Assembly: GCA_964651045.1 (NCBI GenBank)
Contig: CAZYVD010000005.1
Coordinates: 20,517 to 84,516 of the forward strand
Direction of reading: 5' to 3'
DNA length: 64,000 bases
From: CAZYVD01 sp964651045
GTDB taxonomy: Bacteria; Zhuqueibacterota; QNDG01; DSAB01
Position numbers and translations under genes: made by a program. Positions 44,402 to 54,900 of the stretch are shown here, piece after piece. The number at the start of each line of letters is the position of its first letter. The stretch's first letter is position 1. The notes beneath the pieces were generated by a model. It was not told the origin of the DNA, made no database searches, and worked only from the letters and a program-made list of their open reading frames with translations.

Positions 44402-44436
44402 ATTTTGTAGAAGAGGTTTACGTCTAAGATTTAGAG

Positions 44437-44467
44437 AGGCAGATAACTGTCTGCCTTTCTTGTTTTA
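44437..44467 (+). terminator. Rho-independent terminator after icd
   Basis: AGGCAGA (44437-44443) and TCTGCCT (44450-44456) form a perfect 7-bp stem with loop TAACTG, followed by the T-rich run TTCTTGTTTT. It closes the aconitase-icd transcript 36 bases after the stop. Confidence 0.85.
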
Positions 44468-44484
44468 TTAGAGAGAATAAGACA

Positions 44485-47400
44485 ATGAAAAGGATCAGTA
44501 AGAAAATTTTGAGAAGTAGTGTTGTAATTGTTTTTTTAATGTTTTTGCCAGTAGCCGTTCTCCCGCAGTATTTTGGAAGAAACAAGGTTCAGTATAAGGA
44601 TTTCAACTGGAAATATATACAGTCCAGCCACTTTGATATATACTACTACGATGGTGGAAAGGGGTTGGCGGAGTTTACAGCAGAGGTTGCAGAATCGAGT
44701 TATGTTTCGATAGTCAATGACCTTCGTTATGAAATCGAAAAAAGGATTCCAATAATAGTTTACAACAGCCATAACGATTTTGGACAGACAAATGTTACTC
44801 AATACATAATGGAAGAATCTGTTGAGGGCTTTACAGAGTCTTTCAAGGATCGTATAGTTGTTCAGTTTCGGGGGAGCTTCAAGGAGTTCAGGCATTTAAT
44901 ACATCATGAATTGACCCATGCCGTGATGTTTCAGATGTTTTACGGCGGCAGAGTAGGATCAATGGTTGTGGCTATGGCACGTTTTCAACTTCCTCTATGG
45001 CTTGTAGAAGGATTGGCAGAATATGAGAGCAGAGGGTGGGACACAGAGAGCGATATGTTCATGAGGGATGCTACTTTTAATGAGAACCTTCCGCCTATTT
45101 CTCAACTCTACAGCTACATGGCATATAAGGGTGGTCAATCTGTACTCCACTTTATAAGTACAAGATATGGAGCTCCAAAGATTGGAGAGCTTTTTAACAG
45201 TATTCGTATGTATCGCAGCCTTGAGAGAGGGTTGAAGAGATCGATTGGTCTGGATATTGAGGGTTTGACAAAGGAGTGGCACAAATATCTCCACAGGATC
45301 TACTGGCCCGATATAAAGAACAGGGACGAACCCTCTGACATTGCCAAGAGACTGACAGATCATCAAAAGGAGAGGATTTTCCTTAACAACTCTCCAGCAA
45401 TATCTCCAAAGGGTGATAAACTGGTGTATCTGACGAATCGTTCAGATTTTATAGACATCTATTTGATGGATACATTTACGGGCAGAAATCTAAAGAGACT
45501 CGTAAAGGGTGAGAGGTCTGATATATTTGAAGAGTTGCACTGGACTCGTCCAGGAATGGACTGGTCACCAGATGGCAAACAGATATGTTTTGCAGCAAAG
45601 GCTGGTGGAAGGGATGCTCTTTATACCCTGGATGTAAAGAGGGCAAGAGTGGTAGATATATTCAAGTTTGATCTGGATGGAGTTTTTTCGCCGAGCTGGT
45701 CACCAGATGGGAAAACTATTGTTTTTATGGGCCTTAAGGCTGGTCGATCGGACATATATCTGGTAAACCTGAAGAACAGAGAGTTAGTCAGACTTACGGA
45801 CGATATTTTTTGTGATCTGGATCCTGTCTGGTCTCCGACAGGAGATGAGATAGCATTTGTTTCTGATAGAAGAGATCACTGTAGAAAGACAGGGGATGAT
45901 TTTAAAATATTTAACCACGATTATTCCCAGTATGATCTATACACACTGAATGTTAATACTGGAGATATAGTGCGCCGCACTTTTACAGAGGCAGTAGAGA
46001 GGTCGCCTGCCTTTTCACCAGATGGGGAAAAAATAGCCTTTATATCTGATCGAAATGGCATAAATAACATCTTCATACACGATAAAAGTAGTGGAGATGA
46101 ATATCCAATAACTAATCTGCTGACAGGGGTGTCACAGATATCATGGTCGAGAGATGGATCGAGACTGGTGTTTTCCTCTTACTATAATGGTGGTTATGAT
46201 ATCTATCTTATAAACAATCCACTCGAGATAGAGCCAGGATCAATTACACTTCAATTAACGGAGTTTGTTAAGAGCAGGAAAGAAAAAAGAGTGGTGCTTG
46301 CTCGAAGTATGGAGAAGGTTGAGAAGTACAAAAACTATATTTTTGGAGAAGAGTTCAGGAGGGGTAAGAGAAAAAAGACAAGGGCAACGACCTTTTTTGA
46401 TTCATCGATGTTTAAGGATATAAAGGGAGAGTATAAGAGCAATAAATATAAATTAAGATTCACGCCCGACCTGATTACAGGAGGAACAGGATACAATCAG
46501 TTTTATGGGCTCCAGGGTTCGTCGATGCTTGTTCTATCCGATATTCTTGGAAATCACCAGATCAATATTTATACAGATCTGTTTTACAACATCAAGAATT
46601 CGAATTTCCAGTTCGCATATTTTTATCTTCCAAAGAGGACCGATTTTGGAATCTCTTTTTTCCACTACTCATATCTCTATTTTACATACTTCATGGATCA
46701 ATACGGCTATTTATACTGGGGATACTATAGAGACAGGGATTATGGAGTAACACTTCAACTCTCACACCCATTCAGTAAGTATCGTCGTTTAGATTTTTCT
46801 GTTACAGGAATAGGCCTTCAACGGGATTATGGAGTTGTAAACGAATATCTTGCATACTATTACGGGCAGATAAAGATGGAGGATGTGGGGAATCTCTACA
46901 AGAGATACATTTTGATGTTGAATTTAGGATATACAACAGATGCTACAGTCTGGGGCATGACCGGTCCTGTTAATGGGGGGCGATCAAATTTTTCGGTAAG
47001 CTACTCTCCAATGATAAGCAGGGAGTATGGGCTCGACTTCTGGACTGTAAAGGGTGACTGGAGAAGATACTTTAAAATAGGCCGTGATTTTACCTTTGCG
47101 TTGCGGTTTGCAGGAGGAGTTTCAGGGGGCAAAAATCCCCAGCGTTTTCTGCTTGGAGGAATGATGGGTTGGGTCAATTATGGATACAATCAGATTCCTG
47201 AGAATTACTGGGGTTCGGGAGATTTCTTCTTTTTCTCAAGTTTTGCAACTCCACTAAGAGGTTACTACTACTATGAAATGATTGGAACAAGATATATTTT
47301 ATCAAACATAGAATTCAGGTTTCCTCTGATTCGATATCTTATCCTGGGATGGCCGTTATCATTCGGTTTTCAGAACATAAGAGGTGTTATGTTTATGGAT

Positions 47401-47613
47401 ATCGGTTCTGCATGGGAGGATGACAAGTCGTGGAGACCGATTAAGGCTGGTGTTCTGAAGATGCCGGTTCTTGATGATCTGCGTGCAGGGGTTGGATTCG
47501 GGGCAAGGATGAATCTCGGCTTCTTTTTAATAAAATATGATATTGGATGGGGCACAAATTTTGATCGAACTTTAAAACCTGTTCACTATATAACTTTATC
47601 AGCGGAATGGTAG
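44485..47613 (+). CDS. Outer-membrane gluzincin / TolB-like propeller / barrel protein
   Basis: 1042 residues with an uncleaved or cleaved signal at residues 1-28. An N-terminal metallopeptidase-like domain has HHELTHAVMFQMF (HExxH) and a downstream Glu in GLAEYES (gluzincin arrangement). A TolB-like beta-propeller follows with repeated SPDGK units (DWSPDGKQICFAA, SWSPDGKTIVFMG, AFSPDGEKIAFISD). The last 380 residues are aromatic-rich beta strands of a D15/BamA-like barrel (LSNIEFRFPLIRYL, GVGFGARMNLG). It is a predicted surface or periplasmic protein; substrate unknown. It is the first gene after the icd terminator and precedes dsbD by four bases. Confidence 0.86.
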   Translation: MKRISKKILRSSVVIVFLMFLPVAVLPQYFGRNKVQYKDFNWKYIQSSHFDIYYYDGGKGLAEFTAEVAESSYVSIVNDLRYEIEKRIPIIVYNSHNDFGQTNVTQYIMEESVEGFTESFKDRIVVQFRGSFKEFRHLIHHELTHAVMFQMFYGGRVGSMVVAMARFQLPLWLVEGLAEYESRGWDTESDMFMRDATFNENLPPISQLYSYMAYKGGQSVLHFISTRYGAPKIGELFNSIRMYRSLERGLKRSIGLDIEGLTKEWHKYLHRIYWPDIKNRDEPSDIAKRLTDHQKERIFLNNSPAISPKGDKLVYLTNRSDFIDIYLMDTFTGRNLKRLVKGERSDIFEELHWTRPGMDWSPDGKQICFAAKAGGRDALYTLDVKRARVVDIFKFDLDGVFSPSWSPDGKTIVFMGLKAGRSDIYLVNLKNRELVRLTDDIFCDLDPVWSPTGDEIAFVSDRRDHCRKTGDDFKIFNHDYSQYDLYTLNVNTGDIVRRTFTEAVERSPAFSPDGEKIAFISDRNGINNIFIHDKSSGDEYPITNLLTGVSQISWSRDGSRLVFSSYYNGGYDIYLINNPLEIEPGSITLQLTEFVKSRKEKRVVLARSMEKVEKYKNYIFGEEFRRGKRKKTRATTFFDSSMFKDIKGEYKSNKYKLRFTPDLITGGTGYNQFYGLQGSSMLVLSDILGNHQINIYTDLFYNIKNSNFQFAYFYLPKRTDFGISFFHYSYLYFTYFMDQYGYLYWGYYRDRDYGVTLQLSHPFSKYRRLDFSVTGIGLQRDYGVVNEYLAYYYGQIKMEDVGNLYKRYILMLNLGYTTDATVWGMTGPVNGGRSNFSVSYSPMISREYGLDFWTVKGDWRRYFKIGRDFTFALRFAGGVSGGKNPQRFLLGGMMGWVNYGYNQIPENYWGSGDFFFFSSFATPLRGYYYYEMIGTRYILSNIEFRFPLIRYLILGWPLSFGFQNIRGVMFMDIGSAWEDDKSWRPIKAGVLKMPVLDDLRAGVGFGARMNLGFFLIKYDIGWGTNFDRTLKPVHYITLSAEW

Positions 47614-47617
47614 AAAT

Positions 47618-49372
47618 ATGAATCTACTAAGAAAATATCAGATTATCGGATTGTTATTCGTTGTACTCTTTACTCATCTCTATGCGCAGAAGAGTGAGGA
47701 CAATATAAGGCTTTCAGCTCGTGTGGAGCCAGATACCATAGGCGCCGGGGGAAAAGGCATGCTTGTGGTTGAGTGTGAAATATCCCCAGGATTTCATATT
47801 GCAGATGCTCGGAGCGGTTTTTTTGAAGTAGTACCTGAAGAGATCGATGGAATGGAGTTTGGAAAGCCTGATTATCCCGATGGAGTTATGACGCCTTCCG
47901 GTTTTTCCTATTATGAAGGGAAGGTAGGAATAAACATACCAATTACGGTAAAAAAGGGTATAGGCACAGGTGAGAAGAATATAGTGATAAGGGTAAGAGT
48001 GCAGCAGTGTTCAATAATAGATGGGACATGTTATCGTCCTGAGGAGAAGTTTGTAAAGGCCAGAGTGTTTATTAGTGATACCGATACTTTTAGCTCAATC
48101 TCTGCTGAAACGGGAGGAATAGCAGGAAGGCTTTCGGGTGCACTCGAGCAGGGATCGGTCTTTGCATTCATAATCGTCTTTTTAGGCGGCCTTTTAACAA
48201 GCCTTACTCCATGTGTTTATCCGATGATTCCCATTACACTGGCTGTAATAGGAGCACAGGCTTCTGGAGGAAAGTTCAAGGGATTTATGCTTTCGCTTTT
48301 TTATGTTTTGGGAATCTCTACAACATTCACCACTCTTGGTGTAATTGCTGCAAAAACAGGATCACTATTTGGTTCATTAACGCATCATCCTGCAGTCACG
48401 ATATTTGTTTCAATGATTTTCCTTTTTATGGGTCTTTCAATGCTTGGTCTATTTGTATTGCAGATGCCCTCTTCTATTGCTTCAAAGATAGCAGGCAAAC
48501 GCGGAAGAGGGTTTGTGGGGGCATTTTTAACAGGCCTGCTTGCAGGTCTGATAGTTTCGCCATGCATAAGTCCCCTTCTTGTTGTAATATTGACCTGGGT
48601 AGCAAGAACGGGATCGGTGTTGATGGGAATAGGTCTGCTTCTTTCATTCTCGCTTGGATTGGGAGTTCTGTTTATAGTAATAGGAACTTTTTCAGGAATA
48701 ATCAAAAACATGCCGAAGTCTGGCGGCTGGATGGAGTGGATTGAGAGAGGATTTGGTATTACACTCGTTGTTCTCTCCATAATCTTGATTCGTCCGGTTA
48801 TGCCTCAACTGATTTATAACATATTGTGGGCGCTATTTTTTATAGTATTCGGAACATTTATTGGAGCATTTTATCCTGTTAATAGAGATTCATCGCTCTC
48901 AAGAAAGATAGGAAAGGCTGCTGGAATAGTTGCGATTATGATGGGCGCGATCTTTTTATACTTCGGGTTTGCGAGTTGCTATGGTGGAGTGGATGTTATG
49001 CACATGCAACCTTCATCTCAGATTACCAGTCAAAAAGGTATGTGGCTGGAATCGGATGAGGATGGATTCAGAGAAGCAGAAATGACAGGGGAAAACGTTA
49101 TCATTGATTTTTTTGCAGAGTGGTGTGGTTCCTGTCACGAGATGGATGAGAAGACGTGGTCGAATAAATCTGTAATTTCAGAGCTTAATAGATATGTTTT
49201 AGTTAAATTGGATCTAACAGAAAACAATCAGAGAACAAAGAGTATCCAGAAAAGATATAATATCATTGGAATGCCCACCGTAATTATATTTGATCCAAAG
49301 AGAAATGAACTTCATAGGTTTACAGGGTTTAAAGGGCCTGAGGAGACATTAAAAATTTTAAAAAAGTATTGA
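47618..49372 (+). CDS. dsbD: Thiol:disulfide interchange protein DsbD
   Basis: 584 residues. A signal peptide is followed by an N-terminal DsbD-alpha domain with two Cys (QCSIIDGTCYRPEE), a CcdA-like membrane domain of eight spans with SLTPCVYPMIPITL and SPCISPLLVV, and a C-terminal thioredoxin domain with WCGSC. It carries electrons from cytoplasmic thioredoxin across the inner membrane to periplasmic reductants, for example in cytochrome c maturation or disulfide repair. The gene abuts the zincin-barrel gene and precedes alaX by four bases. Confidence 0.93.
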   Translation: MNLLRKYQIIGLLFVVLFTHLYAQKSEDNIRLSARVEPDTIGAGGKGMLVVECEISPGFHIADARSGFFEVVPEEIDGMEFGKPDYPDGVMTPSGFSYYEGKVGINIPITVKKGIGTGEKNIVIRVRVQQCSIIDGTCYRPEEKFVKARVFISDTDTFSSISAETGGIAGRLSGALEQGSVFAFIIVFLGGLLTSLTPCVYPMIPITLAVIGAQASGGKFKGFMLSLFYVLGISTTFTTLGVIAAKTGSLFGSLTHHPAVTIFVSMIFLFMGLSMLGLFVLQMPSSIASKIAGKRGRGFVGAFLTGLLAGLIVSPCISPLLVVILTWVARTGSVLMGIGLLLSFSLGLGVLFIVIGTFSGIIKNMPKSGGWMEWIERGFGITLVVLSIILIRPVMPQLIYNILWALFFIVFGTFIGAFYPVNRDSSLSRKIGKAAGIVAIMMGAIFLYFGFASCYGGVDVMHMQPSSQITSQKGMWLESDEDGFREAEMTGENVIIDFFAEWCGSCHEMDEKTWSNKSVISELNRYVLVKLDLTENNQRTKSIQKRYNIIGMPTVIIFDPKRNELHRFTGFKGPEETLKILKKY

Positions 49373-49376
49373 TCCG

Positions 49377-50582
49377 ATGAATACTATTCGAATCTTTTAT
49401 GAGGCCCCCTACCAGAGAACATTTGAAGCCAGGATACTGGAAAAGAGATTAATAGACGGCGGTAGGAGGATTGTCTTAGATAAAACACTATTTTACCCCA
49501 CATCTGGTGGACAGCCGTGTGATAGGGGTAGATTGAACGGTGTTGATGTGGTAGATGTTATTGAAGAGAAGGGCGTTATCATCCATTTAGTAGATGGTGA
49601 TATTGGACAGGACGATCTGGTAAAAGGGGAGATTGACTGGGATAGGAGGTTTGACCACATGCAGCAGCATACAGGCCAGCATATACTATCTCAGTCTTTT
49701 CTTCGTTCTGCTGGTGCAGAGACGATAGGGTTTCATCTGGGGGCAGAATATTCTACAATCGATCTGAAAAAATCTGAAATTTCATTAGAAGATATCAAAA
49801 ACACAGAAGAGATTGCAAACAGTGTTGTGTTTGAAGACAGGGAAATATTAACAAGATGGATAAGACCAGAAGAGCTGGACAGGGTACATCTCAGGAGGAC
49901 CCCAAAGGTCAGTGAGGAGATCAGAGTTGTTGAGATAGAGGATTTTGATACTACTGGTTGCTGCGGTACCCATCTCAGAAGAACTGGCGAGGTTGGGCTG
50001 ATTAAGGTAATTAAGTCGGAGCATTATAAAGGTGGAACAAGAATATATTTTCTTACAGGCAGAAGAGCCTTGGGTGATTATCAAAAGAAAATGGAGACCT
50101 TGAGAGCTGTTTGCAGAATTTTAACAGCAGGAGAGGATGAGGTGGTCTTTGCAGTTAATAAGGGTCAGCAGGACAAGTTAGAGATGTCGAGGAGGTTGAG
50201 ACGTCTTACTGAGAATCTGCTCAGGGTAAGGATGGATTATTTTATTAAGAGGGCGGAAACAATTGGCAGCAACAAGTTGATTTGTGAGGTGGTGGATGAT
50301 TTTGATTTTGAAGATGTAGAGAGTCTTGTAAAGAAGTTGATCAGGGAAAAGGGAATCATAGCTCTTTTTGGTCTGGTCAGGGATGGTGGTTATCTGTTCT
50401 TTGGGAGGTCAAAAGATATAGAGTTTGATATGCGAAAGATATTGGAAGAGCCCTGCAGATTGATTGATGGAAAGGGTGGAGGTTCTCCCTTTTTTGTTCA
50501 GTGCAGGGGAATGAGAAGGGAAAGGATTGGAGAGGCAGTAGAGGCGGCAAGAAAAATTTTGCTTACACAGTATGGAGATTAG
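49377..50582 (+). CDS. Alanyl-tRNA editing protein AlaX-L
   Basis: 401 residues. The editing domain has PTSGGQPCDRG, the HxxxH zinc site in MQQHTGQHILSQSF and CCGTH later; the C-terminal DHHA1-like domain shows GGSPFFVQCRGMR-type end residues (GKGGGSPFFVQCRG). It hydrolyses Ser-tRNA(Ala) and/or Gly-tRNA(Ala) in trans. The length and DHHA1 tail mark it as AlaX-L rather than AlaX-S, and it lacks the class II synthetase core, so it is not an AlaRS fragment. It is coupled to dsbD. Confidence 0.91.
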   Translation: MNTIRIFYEAPYQRTFEARILEKRLIDGGRRIVLDKTLFYPTSGGQPCDRGRLNGVDVVDVIEEKGVIIHLVDGDIGQDDLVKGEIDWDRRFDHMQQHTGQHILSQSFLRSAGAETIGFHLGAEYSTIDLKKSEISLEDIKNTEEIANSVVFEDREILTRWIRPEELDRVHLRRTPKVSEEIRVVEIEDFDTTGCCGTHLRRTGEVGLIKVIKSEHYKGGTRIYFLTGRRALGDYQKKMETLRAVCRILTAGEDEVVFAVNKGQQDKLEMSRRLRRLTENLLRVRMDYFIKRAETIGSNKLICEVVDDFDFEDVESLVKKLIREKGIIALFGLVRDGGYLFFGRSKDIEFDMRKILEEPCRLIDGKGGGSPFFVQCRGMRRERIGEAVEAARKILLTQYGD

Positions 50583-50600
50583 AAAACGGCTTTATAGATA

Positions 50601-50885
50601 ATGAAATTGATAACCCTCAATTTTACTTTACAAAAACAGAGACAGAGCAATTTTGTAAAGGCTCTTAACAATCTTAAAGAGATATTTCATGGTCATGGAT
50701 ATACGATATCATTGTTTCGTGATGTTAGCAATAACAGCCGTTTTATTTTAGTGGTTCTTACAGATAAGAGTATGGATGATTTTACTCTCCTTATTAAAAA
50801 TGATTCAAATATAAGGGAACTTTTCTCAAAGATCAAAGAATCTGATGGCAGGGTCGTTGTCTCGGTGTCAGAACAGATAGTTTAA
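50601..50885 (+). CDS. Small orphan protein, about 94 residues
   Basis: No recognised family. The sequence has alternating beta and helix segments (LITLNFTLQ, FVKALNNLKEIF, SRFILVVLTD, DDFTLLIKN, RVVVSVSEQIV), compatible with a small ferredoxin-like or dimeric alpha-beta barrel fold. It has no signal peptide or membrane span. It lies 18 bases after alaX and 22 before the KamA gene on the same strand, so co-transcription is likely and it is probably real; the weak upstream ribosome site (TTATAGATA) leaves the start less certain. Confidence 0.65.
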   Translation: MKLITLNFTLQKQRQSNFVKALNNLKEIFHGHGYTISLFRDVSNNSRFILVVLTDKSMDDFTLLIKNDSNIRELFSKIKESDGRVVVSVSEQIV

Positions 50886-50907
50886 TAAATCTGAAGGGCT
50901 TGAGATT

Positions 50908-51945
50908 TTGGGTAGTGAATGGAAAGAGATGATGAGGCTTGGAGTATCTTCGCCAGAGTTGCTTGCACAAGAGCTGAACATAGAGAGAGATAGTCTGGAG
51001 AGGGTGTGCAGAGTATATCCTATTTTCATAAATCGCTATTTTCTGGAACGTATTAAAGAGAGTGGAGCTTCACTATTTAAGCAGGTTGTTCCTGATCCAA
51101 GAGAGCTTATTGATCAAAATGGAATTGACGATCCTCTATCTGAGTCTAATTACAGTCCTGTTCGATGCATAGTCCACAGGTATGAGGACAGGGCTCTTTT
51201 TCTCGTATCGACTACCTGTGCCGTTTTCTGCAGGTTCTGTACAAGAAAGAGAATGATTGGAAGGGCAAGACAGATAAGAGATGAGGAGTTGAAAGAGGGA
51301 ATTGACTATATCAAAAGTCATAAAGAGATTAAGGATGTACTCATTTCTGGAGGCGATCCGCTGGTTCTTTCAAATGAAAGGCTGGAGTGGATCATTGCAA
51401 GGGTCAGGGAGATTCACCATGTTGACATTATCCGTATCGGTACGAGGGTAGTGTCGGTTCTTCCTCAGAGAATAGAGATCTCATTAATAGAGATGCTAAA
51501 AAAATACCATCCAATCTATATAAATGTTCACTTCAACCATCCCGACGAGATAAATCATGAAGTAGAAGAGGCATGCGGCCTACTTTGTGATGCAGGAATT
51601 CCAGTCGGCAATCAAACGGTTCTACTAAAGGGGATCAATGATGATCCTCATATAATTGCTACACTGATGCGCCGCCTGCTAAAGATGAGGGTAAGGCCCT
51701 ATTATCTACATCAGGCAGATCTTACAAAGGGCACAGAGCATTTCAGGACGTCTATAGAGACAGGACTGAGAATAATTGAGTTTATGACAGGAAGGGTGTC
51801 AGGCATGGCGATTCCTTCTTATGTAGTAGACCTTCCTGGAGGTGGTGGGAAGGTTCCGGTGGTTCCTGATTATTTAGTAAAAAAGAGTGATAAAAGAGTT
51901 GTTTTTAGAAATTTTGAAGGCAGACTTTATACATATTATCAATAA
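50908..51945 (+). CDS. KamA-family radical SAM aminomutase
   Basis: 345 residues from a TTG at 50908 with AAGGG nine bases upstream; the N-terminal SEWKEMMRLG matches the family's Trp-containing start. The radical SAM cluster site is TTCAVFCRFCTRK (CxxxCxxC). Both Asp residues that bind the substrate ammonium in lysine 2,3-aminomutase appear in HQADLTKGTEHFRT and VVDLPGGGGK, the latter also giving the PLP lysine. EpmB-type enzymes lack this arrangement, so a true amino-acid 2,3-aminomutase is favoured. The chain is shorter than the clostridial enzyme (about 416). Lysine and glutamate remain possible substrates. Confidence 0.86.
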   Translation: MGSEWKEMMRLGVSSPELLAQELNIERDSLERVCRVYPIFINRYFLERIKESGASLFKQVVPDPRELIDQNGIDDPLSESNYSPVRCIVHRYEDRALFLVSTTCAVFCRFCTRKRMIGRARQIRDEELKEGIDYIKSHKEIKDVLISGGDPLVLSNERLEWIIARVREIHHVDIIRIGTRVVSVLPQRIEISLIEMLKKYHPIYINVHFNHPDEINHEVEEACGLLCDAGIPVGNQTVLLKGINDDPHIIATLMRRLLKMRVRPYYLHQADLTKGTEHFRTSIETGLRIIEFMTGRVSGMAIPSYVVDLPGGGGKVPVVPDYLVKKSDKRVVFRNFEGRLYTYYQ

Positions 51946-51956
51946 GTGACGCAGCG

Positions 51957-54900
51957 ATGAGTCTAATTTTTAAAATATCCCTTAATACAGTATTGTTTTT
52001 GATTCTGCCGCTTAGATTTTCTGTTTCTGGTATTTTAAACGATTGGGAGAATCCATCTGTTTTAGGGATAAACAGGACCAGACCACATGCCACATATATT
52101 CCGTATCAAACGGTAAAGTGTGCACTCAAGGACGAGCCTTCATCTTCTCGATTCTATCTGCTGCTCAACGGCAAATGGAAGTTTAAATATTCAAGAAATC
52201 CTTATTCACGGCCCATCGAATTTTACAGAGAGGATTATGATATAAGTGGATGGGATGATATAATGGTGCCTGGAAATTGGGAGCTGCAGGGATTTGGTAT
52301 GCCAATATATCTGGACGAGGAGTATCCATTCAGGCCCGATCCGCCCAGGGTTCCTCACGACTGGAATCCTGTGGGGTCGTATAGAAGAGATTTTATCCTC
52401 CCTGAAGGCTGGGAACACAGACAGGTATTTGTCCACTTTGCCAGCGTTAGATCTGCTATGTATCTCTGGGTTAATGGTCATCAGGTCGGATATGGAGAGG
52501 GCAGCCGTACACCAATGGAATTTAATATCACAAAATATATAAGAAGAGGAGTAAATACAATTGCTGCCGAGGTTTACCGCTGGAGTGATGGCTCGTATCT
52601 GGAAGGACAGGATGCATGGAGGATCAGCGGAATTGAAAGAGATGTCTTTCTTTTTTCGACTCCATGGTTTTACATAAGAGATTTCAGAGTCATAGCTGAT
52701 TTAGACACAGGTTATAATAATGGTATATTTAAAGTAGATCTGGAGCTAGAAAACAGCAGTGCAGATGATGCGGAAAATTATAGAGTAAAGATTTGGCTGC
52801 ACGATCAGGAGAAAGATTCATCTGTCCTAGAAATGGTGAAGAATGTATCGGTAAAGAGTTTTTCCTATAGGAGTCTATCTTTTAGTTCAGTTGTTAAGTG
52901 TCCAGAGAAGTGGAGCTGTGAGACTCCTAAATTATACACACTTCTCATCTCTCTAATAGATCATACAGGAAGTGTTGTTGAGGTTATATCGAGCAGGGTC
53001 GGTTTCAGGCGAGTCGAGATAGTCGATGGACAACTGCTAATAAATGGTGTGGCCGTTTACATAAAGGGTGTAAACAGATGCGAGACACATCCCCTGACTG
53101 GCCGATATGTAGACCACGAGACGATGCTTAAAGATATAACCATGATGAAGCGGTTTAATATCAATGCAGTAAGAACCAGCCACTACCCAAATGATCCATA
53201 CTGGCTTGATCTTTGTGATCGGTATGGTTTGTATGTTGTAGATGAGGCCAATATAGAGGCACACGGCATGAAGTTTCACCCCTGTGGATTCAGTGCCATT
53301 ACAGATAATCCTCAATGGGAGGCAGCATTTCTGGATCGTACTGAGCGCATGTTTGAGAGAGACAAGAACCATCCATCCGTAATAATATGGTCACTGGGCA
53401 ATGAGGCAGGTGATGGAAAAAATTTTGAGATAACATATCAGTGGCTGAAGCGGCACGATTCAACAAGGCCTGTACAGTACCAGCCGGCATGGTGGAGGAG
53501 TCATACCGATATAGTATGTCCTATGTATAAAGATATCGATTTTCTTAGAAAATATCATGACAGGGATCCGACCCGCCCGCTTATTCTGTGTGAGTATGCA
53601 CATGCCATGGGCAACAGTGTGGGCAATCTTCAAGACTACTGGAATGTATTTGAAGAGTATCCAAATCTTCAGGGTGGTTTCATCTGGGATTGGGTCGATC
53701 AGACTATTCAGAAGGTCGATGGAGATGGTACTGTTTACTGGGCCTATGGTGGAGACTTTGGTGAACCGTCTTCTCTTGCCGATTCAAACTTCTGTGCAAA
53801 TGGACTCGTGCAGGCCGATCGTTCTATCAATCCTCATATATGGGAAGTAAAAAAAGTTTACCAGAACATAAAGGTTAGGCCCATCGATTTGAAGAGGGGA
53901 TATTTTGAGATCTTCAATAAATTTGATTTTATCGATCTTTCCGGATTCGATGTTCAGTGGCTGCTGACTGCAAATGGTGAGACTATTAAAAAGGCAAGAT
54001 TATGGTTTCCTGCAGTTCCACCCCATTCAAGCAGAATTGTCAAGATAGGTTTACCAGATATAACACCAGAGCCTGGAGTGGAGTACCACCTCACGATTAG
54101 TTTTCTGTCAAAAGGCAACTTCCCCCTGATTCCAGAAGGATATGAGGTTGCATGGGATCAATTCAGGCTTCCGATTTATAGACAAAAAATAAGGATCGAT
54201 CAACAGTCCCTTCCTGATGTCGAATTAAGAGAAGATGATAAAAATTTTAGAATTAAAGGAGAAGGATTCACGATTCTCTTTAATAAGTTAAAAGCTGCCC
54301 TGGAGTCGTTTATCTATCAGGGAGAGGAGATTCTGATAAAAGGCCCTGCCCCCTATTTCTGGAGAGCACCAACAGACAACGATCTTGGAAATAATATGGT
54401 CAAAAGATGCGGAATATGGAAACGGGCCTCTTTAGAGGGCAGGATAGACAGCATAAGAGTGAAGAAGGTGAATCGCAAGATGATTAGGGCCGATGTCTTC
54501 TCAACACTTGCTGCCGGAAACTCCTCTTACAGAACAACTTATAGATTTTATGGCACAGGCGAAATTGTGATTGAGAACAGATTCTGTACTGAGTGTGATA
54601 CTCTTCCCGAAATGGTTAGATTTGGTATGACCATGACTCTTCCAAAAGAGTTTGATACTGTTACCTGGTATGGACGCGGACCGCATGAGAGTTACTGGGA
54701 CAGGAAGAGTGGTGCCAGGGTGGGGGTCTATTCGGGATCTGTTTGGGATCAGTATCATCCCTATGTGAGGCCGCAGGAGACCGGAAACAAGACCGATGTT
54801 CGCTGGGCACTGCTTTCAAGAGAGGATGGAATATCTCTTCTGTTTGTTGGCAGACCGCTTATCAATTTTAGTGCATATCAATTTGATTATGAGATACTAG

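Noticed and set aside
50908..51945. EpmB (EF-P lysine aminomutase) identity for the KamA-like gene
   Set aside because: The Asp residues that bind the free amino acid ammonium group (HQADLTKGTEHFRT, VVDLPGGGGK) are present, and no epmA or efp gene is nearby.
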